From NCBI RefSeq assembly GCF_958295425.1, contig NC_081140.1, positions 8,377,698 to 8,441,697 on the forward strand: a stretch of DNA of 64,000 nucleotides, read 5' to 3'. This DNA is from Solea solea (Eukaryota; Chordata; Actinopteri; Pleuronectiformes; Soleidae). This document shows, in pieces, positions 11,226-21,330 of the stretch (positions are counted from its first letter, which is position 1; the number at the start of each line of letters is the position of its first letter). The notes below the pieces were generated by a model. The model was not told the origin of the DNA. It saw nothing but the letters and a program-made list of their open reading frames with translations, and ran no database searches. Position numbers and translations under genes: made by a program.

Positions 11226-13527
11226 CAGGATTTATCATACAGAGAAATTAAAAACAGGTCTCCTGAAGTGGGAAATACAACAGACACATTCAAGACTCAA
11301 AACAAAGTAAATGACTTATGGTAAAGTAATTATAAGGGGCTAAAATTGTGTAACTCAGAGTGACTGCACATTTGCCCAGCATTTATGTATAAATAAAGCT
11401 CAGTAAGAGTGGACATGTGCGTAAGTCTCACAGCTGCTCTGCATTTAAGCTGCTGCTATAGAGTCCACCAGCCACGAGGAAAAACAGGCACCATTAAGCA
11501 GCTTGACAGCATCCATCTGTAATGACGGGACACTATGACATGATGGAGAAGCTAAAAATATACTTCTACTCCCCGAATCACACTGGTGTGTCATTTTCAG
11601 TGCACTGTTGTCTTTAAACCCCTCATCGTCACCTCAGGGGAACTAAAGAGACATGCATTAGCAACACATAGAGGCAGAAAGCCAGTATGTGCACAGGGAG
11701 GAACAAAAAAAAAAATCCCCTCATTTTACTGACCGCCAAGTTGATAGCTTTTTATTTTGACGCTTTGTTCTGTACCATTTGGCATATCCCTCTTCATGCC
11801 ATGGCTCTCCAGAAAGGCAGATTATAGCCTGGACCACGTCCCACTTGAGGCCCTCCAACCCAGAAACATGCAGGCCTGTTGGTCTGTCTGGTCAAATAAG
11901 CTCTGAGCAAATCACAGCCTCATGTGCCCACCAGAGAGGCAGAGGATCAGAAGTGATGGAGTTCAGTCGTGTTTTCTTTATCTGTGGTTTAGTGGCCTGT
12001 TGTGTGGTGCAGACTTTTCCTCTCCCAAGGCTTTCTTCAGGTTGTTGTTTCGCTGATTCTTTGACCGAACTGAAATGCACCTACTGAGTGGCAGAGCAGT
12101 TTTTCTTTTTTTTGAGGCAACCATTATTTCAATCATCATCTGCACTCCAACATAGCAGAGGAACAGGTCAAATTCAGAGATGGAGGAGAGTCTATTCATT
12201 TCTTTTAAAGCTATTTTTTATACCATTTAGTCTATTTACCTGTTTTCTACACGTGCCATAACACAGGAGAAGTGTGACTTTTTTCCTTATGTGTTTAAAC
12301 TGAAGAGTTAATGTATACTGTAGCTAAGCCACCTTTACTGTGACAGCGGCACCAACAGGTCAAGCAAAAACATGATTCTCTCCAACATGCACATGTTACG
12401 GTTTCATCATTTCAGCTTATTCAGCATGTGAGCATTGTCACTGTACGTGTATTAGCGAGCAGCTTTAAGTCCATATGGCGAGAGCTTTTCTTTTTCTTTA
12501 TCTATAATCTGCCACCTTTCATACGCGCAATTATAAAAACATGTACTGAGATCTCCTGAGCGACTGCATTGGCAGTATCACACACTCCGGGTAGTAAAAC
12601 ATATGAAGTCAGAAGTGTTGGCGTCTACTACAGAAACCTGTTAATGAAGCTTAACTGTAGAATATCAATCTACTTAAAACCAAAAGAAAACTTAGAGCTC
12701 CAACAGTCAAATGAGTGCAACTGCTGCAGCCTCTACTAAAACACTCTGGATCACAGCAGGAAAGAAGACCTGGAGATAAATCAGCTGCCCCTCTGTAATG
12801 CATCACTATTATTGGACAGGGATTCTAAAAGTCCAGTGCACGAGAGCTAGTGAGAGCAATGCACGTTCACAGTGTGTTGAGTCAAGGGAAGCAGATTGAA
12901 GATGCTAGATTCTAGAAACCTCTTACATTTCATCACATCTGCAACCAATACGACATCATTTCAGTGTTCTATCTTTTGTTTAATATAAGTACAAATAGTG
13001 ACATTAACCGATCATATTGTCTAATCAAATGAATAATGTAATGATCAAACATTCATGGCCATCCCTAATAAATACATGCACTTCCCTATTAACACAAATG
13101 AACACAACAGCGAAACAATCAGTAAACTAAGATTGATGAATATACTGCATGGCTAATTGGCTAAATACAATTATGCAAACTACAAACCAATAGCAGTGAA
13201 TCATGGCCAAGAGTTAATGAGGACACATCCCGCGATACATCGATGTAAAGATATGCAGTTACTCTGCTTCTACCTCCCACCTCAGCACCACTTCTTTTTC
13301 TTTTTTCCCCGAATTCTGCATTCCCTCTCGTCTTCCTCTTTTTACTTTTCAGGAAAAAACGATTCCATCTTGATAATCATCACCTCTGCCACAAAAAAAC
13401 AAATTCATCAGCTTTATTAAATATGGATATTGTTTATAAATTAGAATTAAGTCAAGTATTGATAAAAGTAAAACCACTACTAGCACTACTACAAATACTA
13501 CTAGTAATGCCAATAATAACAACATTT
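11226..13527. other. No gene seen
   Basis: Anonymous AT-rich DNA with occasional ORFs of 60-102 codons. The 102-codon ORF at 11779-12087 has no recognised domain and is opposed by two antisense ORFs. Confidence 0.45.
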
Positions 13528-13720
13528 AGGGGCCGTCCACATGGAAACAGGTTGAGGTGAATACGCATACTTTTTTTTTCTATCCACACGGGTATGGTGT
13601 TTTAGGGGACCTGAAACAGTATTTTTTGAAAATGGCGTCTTTGCGTTTCCATGTGGACAGTGAATACGATACTTTAGGAAAACGATGACGTCATATTCCC
13701 ACGTCTCTCTTGCGCTGTCA
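13528..13720. mobile_element. hAT-like MITE fragment with inverted repeat
   Basis: It begins TAGGGGCCGTCCACATGG. A perfect 14-bp inverted pair GTCCACATGGAAAC / GTTTCCATGTGGAC lies at 13535-13548 and 13645-13658. TAGGG(G/C)-type ends are usual in fish hAT elements. No outer right terminus or target duplication is seen, so it is probably truncated. Confidence 0.55.
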
Positions 13721-14847
13721 TTCATTGTCTTGTGTTTGGAGATTGTTTGACAGTGTCACCAACTGTCAATGCCTGAAAATACGCTAGATATCACAAGAAC
13801 ATGTCCTGTCTTTAGAGATTTCGCACACAGGGGTGAAAAAAGTGTTGACTCGTTAAATAAAGAGAAGACAAAACATAACCTATTTTTTTTTTTTTACTTT
13901 AATAAACAAAACTACTGTTATCTGTTATTATATGACATACTGGAATATCCAAATTGCCTCACATTTTAGGTATTAACTGGGGCACTGCCACACATATCTT
14001 GTTTTGTTATAGTGCAGGACACCAAGGCTTATATACCTTCCTTTGTGAATAATTAATGTGCAATATTTTTCAAACAAAACACAATCTAAACTTAGCCTTA
14101 GTTGGACTCACCACAGGAAAAAAATAAATAGCTCTAAAAATCCATGACCGACAACTTTATGGCATTGTGTCTGCTGCATAAACAAACCTAGGTGTATTCC
14201 CACCTGCAAGTTAAAACTTAAACTGCTGCGACATAAAAAAGCACAATGGCTGGTTAGAGAATATGCCCTTGGCAAAAGTCATGATGGAGGTGATGACAAA
14301 ACACTTGAAGGAGGCTGATGAAAATCCTGAAGCCTGTGTCAACAGAAAAAAAAAATGATGGTATGCACCCCTTTTGTCACAGCACATCAGCGAGAAAAGG
14401 CTTATTAAACCTGAGAGAGTAATCCTCTAGGAGCATATCTCTGAATCTAAAAAGAAGCCAAACTCATTGATATGGAGAACAGGGCAGGAAGGGATTACCT
14501 GCTTATATGCTGTCTCCAAGTGGAAGTTGAAGGCCCGAACATCTTTGCTTAGCCGAAGGAGAAAATTCACAACTTTGAGTTACTGATGAGAGTTGATGAG
14601 ATGCCACCTTCTCTCACATTTGACAAAGCCTGGTTCTAGAACTTGGAAAATGCCCATGGCTGCTATTTTTTAAAGTGTCCTCACTTCACTGACAAGGATC
14701 ACCTGGTAAATACAGTATTGGGTAATAATCAGAAGGCTAAAAATCCAGTGTGGACAGTGTGGCTTCTGTATATCAAAGGGAAAAACCCTGCTAAAAAAAA
14801 CAGATTTGCATGAGGCATAAAGCTATACTTAGATAATCTGAGAGAGC
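13721..14847. other. No gene seen; left flank of the gypsy insertion
   Basis: AT-rich anonymous sequence with no recognised coding or repeat signature. Confidence 0.45.
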
Positions 14848-14851
14848 AACA
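14848..14851. other. Target-site duplication AACA, left copy
   Basis: AACA immediately precedes the LTR terminus TGTAACC and recurs at 24669-24672 immediately after the other LTR terminus GGTTACA. A fifth base does not match, so the duplication is 4 bp. Confidence 0.85.
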
Positions 14852-16052
14852 TGTAACCCTTTTTGGTGGAGCTACACCATATATAAGAAACTGTGGTGAA
14901 TAATTGAAATATAATTTATCTATGGCTAGTGAGATCAGAAGCTCTAGAGCCGACTACAGAGCCAAGGATGAACCAAACAACACACCAGGAACAACTCGGA
15001 CACAGTATCTCTCCTTTTAGAAAGAACTCCTCTTCCCATTTAATAAAACAGGGAAGGATGAATAGAAAACAGTTACAGTGTAAATAATTTGTACAATTGT
15101 TACCCGGGTAGATATGAAAAATAAAAAAATAAGAAAACAATTCACAGCTGTTTAAATAGTCTTTGGTTCAATATTCAATTTAACCCTTCAAACTCAAACA
15201 CTTAGTCCTTGCAGCAGGTAATACTGCCCAGTCCACTGGAAAAGTGGCAACTGTTTATCCTACCGCACTGTTGAATGCGTTGACTGTGTGCGTGGAAGCA
15301 AAGTTTCTGGGGTTCAGGATTCCAATCTTCTGCATGCAATTGATTCACTAATTCTTCTCCATTGGGCCGTAGCTCGCCATCAAACGTCTAGCTCCAACTC
15401 CAGGTAGATCGGGAACTCTCGGGATCCACAAAAAACCTGACCTATTGTGAATAAGGTCAGACATTCAAGCTTCTAATCAGTACATCACATAAAAGCTAGA
15501 ATACAGCTTCTAATTTACCTGATCATTCTCTAAATTATCAGAGAATGACTCACAAAACATTTCAAAAGAATTTCACAATTATTAATAATCAACACGTATA
15601 ATAACAAAATCAATTTGCTAGAGAAATTGTTAAAGAATTATGGTTACTGAAATAACCTTTCACTCATTGATCTTCACAATCAGTCTCAATTGGCATAAAA
15701 TAATATCAATACAATAACAACAAAAAACACATGCTGTGTGCATCATCTGTCCTGCAACAGCAGCCTATAGCAGAGTCTACAAAATAATTGAGTGCAGCTT
15801 AATGTGCTTTAAGTGCACAGTAAAGGTAGTTAACCAACAACAAAATTATCTAATGTGCACAATTAGCAAAGTGCAGATGTGTGTGCTTAAAAAGCACAAA
15901 TGAATGTCCCTAAATCGACACAAATAACCATACAGCATATAACAATTATGCAAGGGTTAAACACAAACAAACAACGACCAATTAAGACTTCACTTTCAAA
16001 TGAACAAAGCTAACATCTTTAGCATAAGTGAATGGAATCACCATAGTGTTTT

Positions 16053-16109
16053 GTTAGCGTTAGCGGCTAGCGCAATAGCGACTAGCGCATTAGCGGCTAG
16101 CGATTAGCA
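16053..16109. repeat. AGCG/CTAGCG tandem cluster in the LTR (3' copy)
   Basis: Degenerate tandem units TTAGCG, CTAGCG, ATAGCG and ACTAGCG, about 6-10 bp each, run for 57 bp. The same array is in the other LTR at 24222-24278. Clustered short repeats in U3 often hold transcription-factor sites. The factor here is unknown. Confidence 0.75.
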
Positions 16110-16437
16110 TGGTCAAAACATTTCTCACCGATGCGTTATTACTCCTCTAGTGAGGACAGATCCTTCTCGCTGTTCTCTCACGGGATGGTAGTGAAACTAT
16201 CCAGCCAGTTTTCATCAATTTTAATCAACTTTTAGAGTTTTTCTGTCTATCTTTCATGTACTGTGTGTTTCGATGTTTGCTCTCGCTCCTCGCTTCTCAA
16301 GAGAGGGAAAACCTTTTTTTTTACGGAGGTGAACTAGATGAGAGCTGACACCTGATTGGTCAGTCGAACCAGCATCTCGACATGCGACAGGCTGATAAAA
16401 TAAACAGGAAGTAACCCGCTGGCAGAGGGAACAATCC

Positions 16438-16476
16438 TTTCAAAATAACAGCATGGAGCATTTCAAAATAACAGCA
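16438..16476. repeat. Direct repeat in LTR U3 end
   Basis: TTTCAAAATAACAGCA occurs at 16438-16453 and 16461-16476 (23-bp spacing). It is repeated in the other LTR at 24607-24622 and 24630-24645. It lies about 25-60 bp inside the U3 terminus and is a candidate enhancer or integrase-proximal repeat. Confidence 0.8.
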
Positions 16477-16480
16477 CAGA

Positions 16481-17509
16481 TTATTTAACCTTGGTTACAC
16501 CCTCCCCTCCTGAAGTTAAGCACGTCCCCGTGCATGGGAGTGGCTGTGTAGTAACAGGAGGGCTCAGGTGAGATTTTGAGTTTTCAGCTTCCAGCAAAAC
16601 ATCTGTAAAAGCCAAGCTCAGGCCTTGAAAAAGAGACTGAACGATGGATACCAGTGGGCTCCCAAGATGTGGATACTGGAGTCGTTCAGGTCTTTCTCGA
16701 TTTCTCGTTGAACGTCGAACAGTGCTGCCCTGCCTGTCAGTTACATCATCTTTACCTGGCACTGCATCATTGGTTACCGCTGGTACATTCTCAATCTCTC
16801 TTTCTTTTTTTTCTGCAGGAACATCCTCTTCAGAAATTTTTAAGGTTTCATCAGCAGTAGGGTCATTTTCAGCAGGCTCAGGAACATTGAATGGTAAGTA
16901 AACACTTGTTGGTTCTTTGGTCCTTGTTTCTTTTTCAGGTACTTTGTCAGTAGTAGCAGGTGAACACTCAAGATCAGCAGCGGCTGGCAAAGTGACAGGT
17001 ACGTCTCCCACTTGAACGCTGCATGAATCATTGGGTAGGTTAGCAGGTAAGTCTTCTTCACCCACTGGAGCACTGACAGATAGGTGTTCTTTGGGTACGT
17101 TTCTCTTCTCGCCCTTTGAAAAAGTCGACTCAGGATGAATGTTCACTTTGGGAATTTCGTAGATAGTCGTAAATCTCCCAATTTCCGTATCAGGCTGTTC
17201 TCTAAACCACTCATATGGAAAGTCATCCTCAGAGTCAGACTGAACATTTGCATTCCCAGGCTCTTTGGCAGACTGACGTGTCTTTGGTCTGCGTGGTTTT
17301 AGCAATTCTGGCTTTTCATCACTCAGTGGAAGAGAACCGCACGGGAGTAGGAGGTCCCTATGCAGGGTCCGCAACGGGCCTTCCTTGTTCTCTGGTCTGA
17401 CAGTGTAAACTGGAAAATCTCCAGCTTGCTTCACCACTACATAGATATCTGACTCCCACCTATCGGCGAGTTTGTGTTTGCCGCGTAAGCGGACAGCTCT
17501 CACCAACAC
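16481..17509 (-). pseudogene. Detached integrase C-terminus (GPY/F-like) plus acidic tail
   Basis: 342 codons, opening GTG TTG GTG, so the apparent start is only where the frame opens and not a true initiator. The first 60 residues (VLVRAVRLRGKHKLADRW ... VYTVRPE ... LHRDLLLPC) match the GPY/F-like module that ends gypsy integrases. They should be continuous with pol, which stops ten bases away in another frame. A 1-nt (or 4-nt) deletion at about 17505-17511 would explain this. Residues 60-290 are acidic, Pro/Glu-rich and low complexity. Then comes RRSTRNRERPERLQYPHLG, a basic motif common at the tail of fish gypsy polyproteins. The ORF reads through the polypurine tract (coding GGEG) and stops 19 bases inside the LTR. 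No slippery site sits at this junction, so I treat it as a lesion. Confidence 0.8.
16500..16510 (-). other. Polypurine tract (plus-strand primer)
   Basis: The minus strand reads GGAGGGGAGGG and directly abuts the 3' LTR start TGTAACC. This is the expected position of the RNase H-resistant primer for second-strand DNA synthesis. Confidence 0.9.
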
Positions 17510-20500
17510 TCACCAGCCTCCAACTTAGAGACAGTAACATGTCTGTCAAATCTTGCCTTGTTCTTTTCTGCTATCTTCTTAGCATTTCGGGTGGCTATCT
17601 CATAGCTCTCTTCCAGGTGAGACTTGAGCCTTTGAACGTACTCTGAGTGGAGCTTGTATTCACCATCCCTCAAAGGCAAACCGAAAGCCAAATCGACAGG
17701 CAACCTCGGTTGACGACCGAACATTAGTTCATAGGGTGTGAATCCTGTTACATCATTTTTGGTACAGTTGTACGCATGCACCAAGGGTTTCACAAAGTTT
17801 CGCCATTGTGATTTGTTTTTATTGTCCAGTGTTCCCAGCATGTTCAGCAACGTTCTGTTAAAACGTTCCACTGGATTCCCTCTGGGGTGATATGGAGTCG
17901 TACGGATTTTATGGATACCAGCAACTTTGCATAGCTCTTTGATCGTACGTGACTCGAAGTCAGGTCCTTGGTCACTATGCAAGCGCTCTGGGATTCCATA
18001 ATGTACCATGAAGTTGTCCCAAAGACATCTGGCAACAGTCTGGGCTTTCTGGTTTGGCGTTGGAATGGCAACAGCATACTTAGTAAAATGGTCGGTGATC
18101 ACCAGGATGTCCTTCGTGTTACTTGAGTCGGGCTCGAGAGACAAGAAGTCCATACACACGAGTTCGAGGGGCCTGGTGGACTTTATGTTGACCAACGGTG
18201 CTGCCTTGTCTGGCTGTGCCTTTCGGCGGATACACCGATCACAGGTCTTAACTTTTTTTTCCACATCTGCTGCCATTTTTGGCCAGTAGAAGCGGGTCCT
18301 TACCAAATCCAGCGTACGTTCGATGCCCAGGTGGCCCATATCGTTATGAAGGCTCTGCAGAACAACAGCTCGGAGCTCCTCTGGTAGGACGAGCTGATGT
18401 GTGACTCTGCCACCATCTTGGCGTCTCCGATACAGCACTTGGTTATGGAGTTCAAGACGGTTCCACTCCCTCATAAGAAAGGGAATATCAGGGAGCTCTT
18501 TTCTGACTGTTGGGGGTAGCTTTTCCCCACTCTCCTTGTGAGCTATTACTTCCCTGAGACAGGGGTCATCCCTTTGCTTTTGTCTGATCTCTCTTTCAGA
18601 CAGATGAGGAAGATCAGGTGGGCCAACATGCTGCTGTTCATTCACAAAGCTGTCTGGTAAGGCCTCTGAGGAGATTGCTAGAGACTGTACCAGCGTCATG
18701 GCTTCATCATTGCCTCTGCATTCATCTGTTGCCACAAGAACCAGGTGCCTCTCACAGATGGCATGCACAATGTCTTGGCTCACACCTATCCCAAAGTCAG
18801 CCAAATGGTTTTGTGTAAACTGACTGATGCGTTCTTGCTCTTTCTGGGACTTCAGGTCATTAGAAAGCCCTCCATGGGGTCTTCTAGAAAGACCGTCCGC
18901 ATCAGTGTTTAATTTGCCTGCTCGATATTGAAGCTTGAAGGTAAAAGTGGATAGAGCTGCTAGCCATCTGTAACTGGTGGCATCCAGTTTGGCAGTGGTA
19001 AGAAGGTATGTCAGAGGGTTACTATCCGTCATAACAGTGAACTGATTTCCATATAGGTAATCATTAAACTTTTCTACCACAGCCCACTTTAAAGCCAGGA
19101 ATTCTAACTTGTGAGCTGGGTACCGTGATTCGCTGCGTGACAAGCTCCTGCTGGCATATGCAATCACCCTCATGCGACCCTCTTGCTCTTGGTATAAAGC
19201 CGCCCCAAGCCCTATGGTACTGGCGTCGGTGTGTAGGACATACGGCAACTTGGGGTCAGCGAATCCAAGAATAGGAGCCGTAGTGAGCTTTTCAATTATG
19301 GTGTTGAATGCAAGCTCACAGCTGTCAGTCCAACGGTCACCAAAGGGCTTCTTCGGATCGTGGTACTGGTGCATCTGCAGCTTATGCTTGGTGTTCTTGT
19401 GTAGTGGAGGGTAGCCGGAAGTCAGATCAGTGAGGGGTCTAACAATGCTGGAATATTCTTTTATAAACCGCCTGTAGTAGCCTGAAAACCCGAGGAAAGA
19501 TCTCAGCTCTTTCAAACCTTGGGGTCTCGGCCACGTTTTCAGGGCTTCCACCTTTCCAGGGTCAGTCCCCACTCCGCTCCGAGACACGATATGCCCCAGG
19601 TATTTGACTGATGTCTGAAAGAATTTGCACTTTTCTGGGGAGAGTTTCAGTCCGTATTCTTTCAGACGGGTCAAGACTTTGATTAGTCTCATCTCATGTT
19701 CCTGCAATGTCTTGGAAAAAACAATGATGTCGTCGAGGAACACCAGAACCTCCTTCAAGTTCATATCGCCCATACATTTCTCCATCAATCGTTGGAACGT
19801 ACTTGGAGCGTTCGTAACACCCTGTGGCATACGATTAAACTCCCAAAATCCCATGGGGCAGACAAAGGCAGTTTTGGGTTTGTCAGACTCTTCAACCTCA
19901 ATCTGGTAGTAACCAGATTTCAGGTCAAGAACTGAAAACCATTTTGATCCAGTGAGTGTGGAGAATGCCTCTTCCAGGTTTGGGAGTGCATAAGCATCTT
20001 TCACAGTCTGAAGGTTTAATTTTCTGTAATCAATACAGAGACGGACTTCTCCATTCTTCTTCCTCACTACAACTATAGGTGAAGAGAATGGAGATTCAGA
20101 CTCACGGATCACTCCAGCTTGAAGCAGTTCTTGCAGGTGCTTACGGACGGCTTCCAAGTCATGAGGGTGTATGGGGCGAGCTCTGTGCTTGAAGGATGAT
20201 TCATCTGACAGTTTGATCTGGTGCTTGACTTGATCAGTTCTTCCGAAGTCAAGATCATTCTGGGCAAAAACTTCAGGCATGCTGTTTAGTTTTTGTGTGA
20301 TGCGCTCCTTCCACTCAGCAGGAACGGGAGAATCACTGAAGTTAAATGACATACTCTGTTTCTCAGTAGAGTCTGGGTTTGGTGTGGACACACTATGCTC
20401 TTGTGAGAGGACCTTTTGAAAGGCACTAATCTCACCAATAATACACCTCTGAGGAACGATGACATCGTGTTCCGACTCATTGGTAAGTACTACTGGTACC

Positions 20501-21330
20501 TTGTGTGGTCTTTTGGTGGGCAAGTCAATGAGGCAGGTCTTCACCAGCAAACCGCCTGGCAAGGAGGATGAGGAGGGGTGCTCCAAAACTACAGACCTCT
20601 CAGTAGTGAACCCATTAACTGCAACACAACCTTCCAGGACTACGGTTTGGCCAGCTGAAACCAACTGGGGGCCTACACTGTGCATCTTCACCAGTCCAAG
20701 GTTACCAGCCTTGCTTTGTCGCTGTCTGAGCTCAAGGACCTTTAGTACTGCCTTGTAGCCATGTTCTGTAGGTTGCTGTGTCTCAGGAGCAATTTCACAG
20801 TATGTCTCGTACAGTACATCAAGCCTGTTGGTACCAATCAACATAAGTGAGTCAGAAGCAGCATGAACATCTGGAACCACCAAAGCAAGTGTTGAAACCT
20901 CAATTTCAACTCCCAAGAACTCTTTAGGAAAAGTGACACTCAGCTCAACATATCCCAGATAAGGTACAGACTGACCGTTGGCCCCCTCAACTTCTAACAG
21001 GTTGAACAGTGGTTTGATGTCATGTTCAGGTAGGTATTTCTGATAGAATGAATGAGGGACCGTGGTGACTTGGGAGCCTGTATCTAGCAAGGAGTTCGTA
21101 GAACTTCCTTCTACTTCCACTTGTGCTGTGCTCTTTGTGCCTATCAAGCCTTTGGGTAGCTTGAATGGACGATGTTTTGTGTGAGGCTGCTTTAATACAG
21201 CACAGTTCTTGGCAGTCACTTTAGGTTTGGATTCAGTGGGACATGGTTGACTATCAACAGTTCTTGTCTGTCCCTCGACAGGAACTGAGCTCAGTTTAAA
21301 GGAGATATGGGAAGGCTCTGCGCCTCCCAT
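17500..21330 (-). CDS. pol: Pol polyprotein: protease, RT, RNase H, integrase
   Basis: 1276 codons counted from an in-frame ATG, though translation probably enters by frameshift from gag at 21294-21300. In order: aspartic protease LLDTGSQ (residues 81-87); reverse transcriptase from about 370 with DLKSGYYQ near 469 and catalytic FLDD at 531-534; RNase H with LHTDAS near 699, E743 and MTDS near 767; integrase zinc finger H995, H1000, C1030, C1033; and catalytic core D1061, D1120, E1155. D1120 to E1155 encloses 34 residues rather than 35, with GNPVERFNRT in place of a GNGQVE-type motif. The enzymes mature Gag-Pol, copy the RNA into DNA in cytoplasmic particles and insert it into nuclear DNA. 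No internal stop is seen in 3.8 kb. The ORF ends early, before the GPY/F-like module, at an apparent indel. Confidence 0.95.
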   Translation of the reverse strand: MGGAEPSHISFKLSSVPVEGQTRTVDSQPCPTESKPKVTAKNCAVLKQPHTKHRPFKLPKGLIGTKSTAQVEVEGSSTNSLLDTGSQVTTVPHSFYQKYLPEHDIKPLFNLLEVEGANGQSVPYLGYVELSVTFPKEFLGVEIEVSTLALVVPDVHAASDSLMLIGTNRLDVLYETYCEIAPETQQPTEHGYKAVLKVLELRQRQSKAGNLGLVKMHSVGPQLVSAGQTVVLEGCVAVNGFTTERSVVLEHPSSSSLPGGLLVKTCLIDLPTKRPHKVPVVLTNESEHDVIVPQRCIIGEISAFQKVLSQEHSVSTPNPDSTEKQSMSFNFSDSPVPAEWKERITQKLNSMPEVFAQNDLDFGRTDQVKHQIKLSDESSFKHRARPIHPHDLEAVRKHLQELLQAGVIRESESPFSSPIVVVRKKNGEVRLCIDYRKLNLQTVKDAYALPNLEEAFSTLTGSKWFSVLDLKSGYYQIEVEESDKPKTAFVCPMGFWEFNRMPQGVTNAPSTFQRLMEKCMGDMNLKEVLVFLDDIIVFSKTLQEHEMRLIKVLTRLKEYGLKLSPEKCKFFQTSVKYLGHIVSRSGVGTDPGKVEALKTWPRPQGLKELRSFLGFSGYYRRFIKEYSSIVRPLTDLTSGYPPLHKNTKHKLQMHQYHDPKKPFGDRWTDSCELAFNTIIEKLTTAPILGFADPKLPYVLHTDASTIGLGAALYQEQEGRMRVIAYASRSLSRSESRYPAHKLEFLALKWAVVEKFNDYLYGNQFTVMTDSNPLTYLLTTAKLDATSYRWLAALSTFTFKLQYRAGKLNTDADGLSRRPHGGLSNDLKSQKEQERISQFTQNHLADFGIGVSQDIVHAICERHLVLVATDECRGNDEAMTLVQSLAISSEALPDSFVNEQQHVGPPDLPHLSEREIRQKQRDDPCLREVIAHKESGEKLPPTVRKELPDIPFLMREWNRLELHNQVLYRRRQDGGRVTHQLVLPEELRAVVLQSLHNDMGHLGIERTLDLVRTRFYWPKMAADVEKKVKTCDRCIRRKAQPDKAAPLVNIKSTRPLELVCMDFLSLEPDSSNTKDILVITDHFTKYAVAIPTPNQKAQTVARCLWDNFMVHYGIPERLHSDQGPDFESRTIKELCKVAGIHKIRTTPYHPRGNPVERFNRTLLNMLGTLDNKNKSQWRNFVKPLVHAYNCTKNDVTGFTPYELMFGRQPRLPVDLAFGLPLRDGEYKLHSEYVQRLKSHLEESYEIATRNAKKIAEKNKARFDRHVTVSKLEAGECW
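21258..21300 (-). promoter_or_regulatory. Programmed -1 frameshift signal (slippery site plus stem-loop)
   Basis: On the minus strand TTTAAAC (21300 down to 21294) sits in gag frame as T TTA AAC and is followed at once by the gag TGA (21293-21291). After a six-base spacer that includes the stop comes a hairpin. CAGTTC+CTGTC pairs with GACAG+GAACTG, with a GAGG loop and a 4-nt bulge in the 3' arm, for 11 base pairs in total (21287-21258). The pol frame is -1 to gag (offset 1577 = 2 modulo 3) and open across the site. Slippery heptamer, 5-9 nt spacer and stem is the standard architecture for -1 frameshifting. Confidence 0.88.

Larger units (their letters stand above)
14852..16499 (-). repeat. 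3' LTR of the gypsy element
   Basis: 1648 bp with perfect 7-bp inverted ends. On the minus strand it should hold U3-R-U5. An inverted CCAAT motif (ATTGG at 16355-16359, reading CCAAT on the transcribed strand) and an AGCG-rich tandem cluster (16053-16109) are visible. I could not pick a TATA box with confidence. ATTAAA-type poly(A) signals occur on the minus strand near 15041. A 74-codon ORF at 14916-15140 recurs in the other LTR only because the LTRs are duplicates. Confidence 0.95.

Noticed and set aside
14916..15140. 74-codon ORF present in identical form at 23085-23309
   Set aside because: The identity is due to LTR duplication. It is non-conserved coding potential inside the LTR, in no known retroelement gene position.
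17500..17509. Second programmed frameshift between pol and the integrase tail
   Set aside because: No slippery heptamer or spaced hairpin is present at the junction, and the break falls within a normally continuous integrase module. An indel is simpler.
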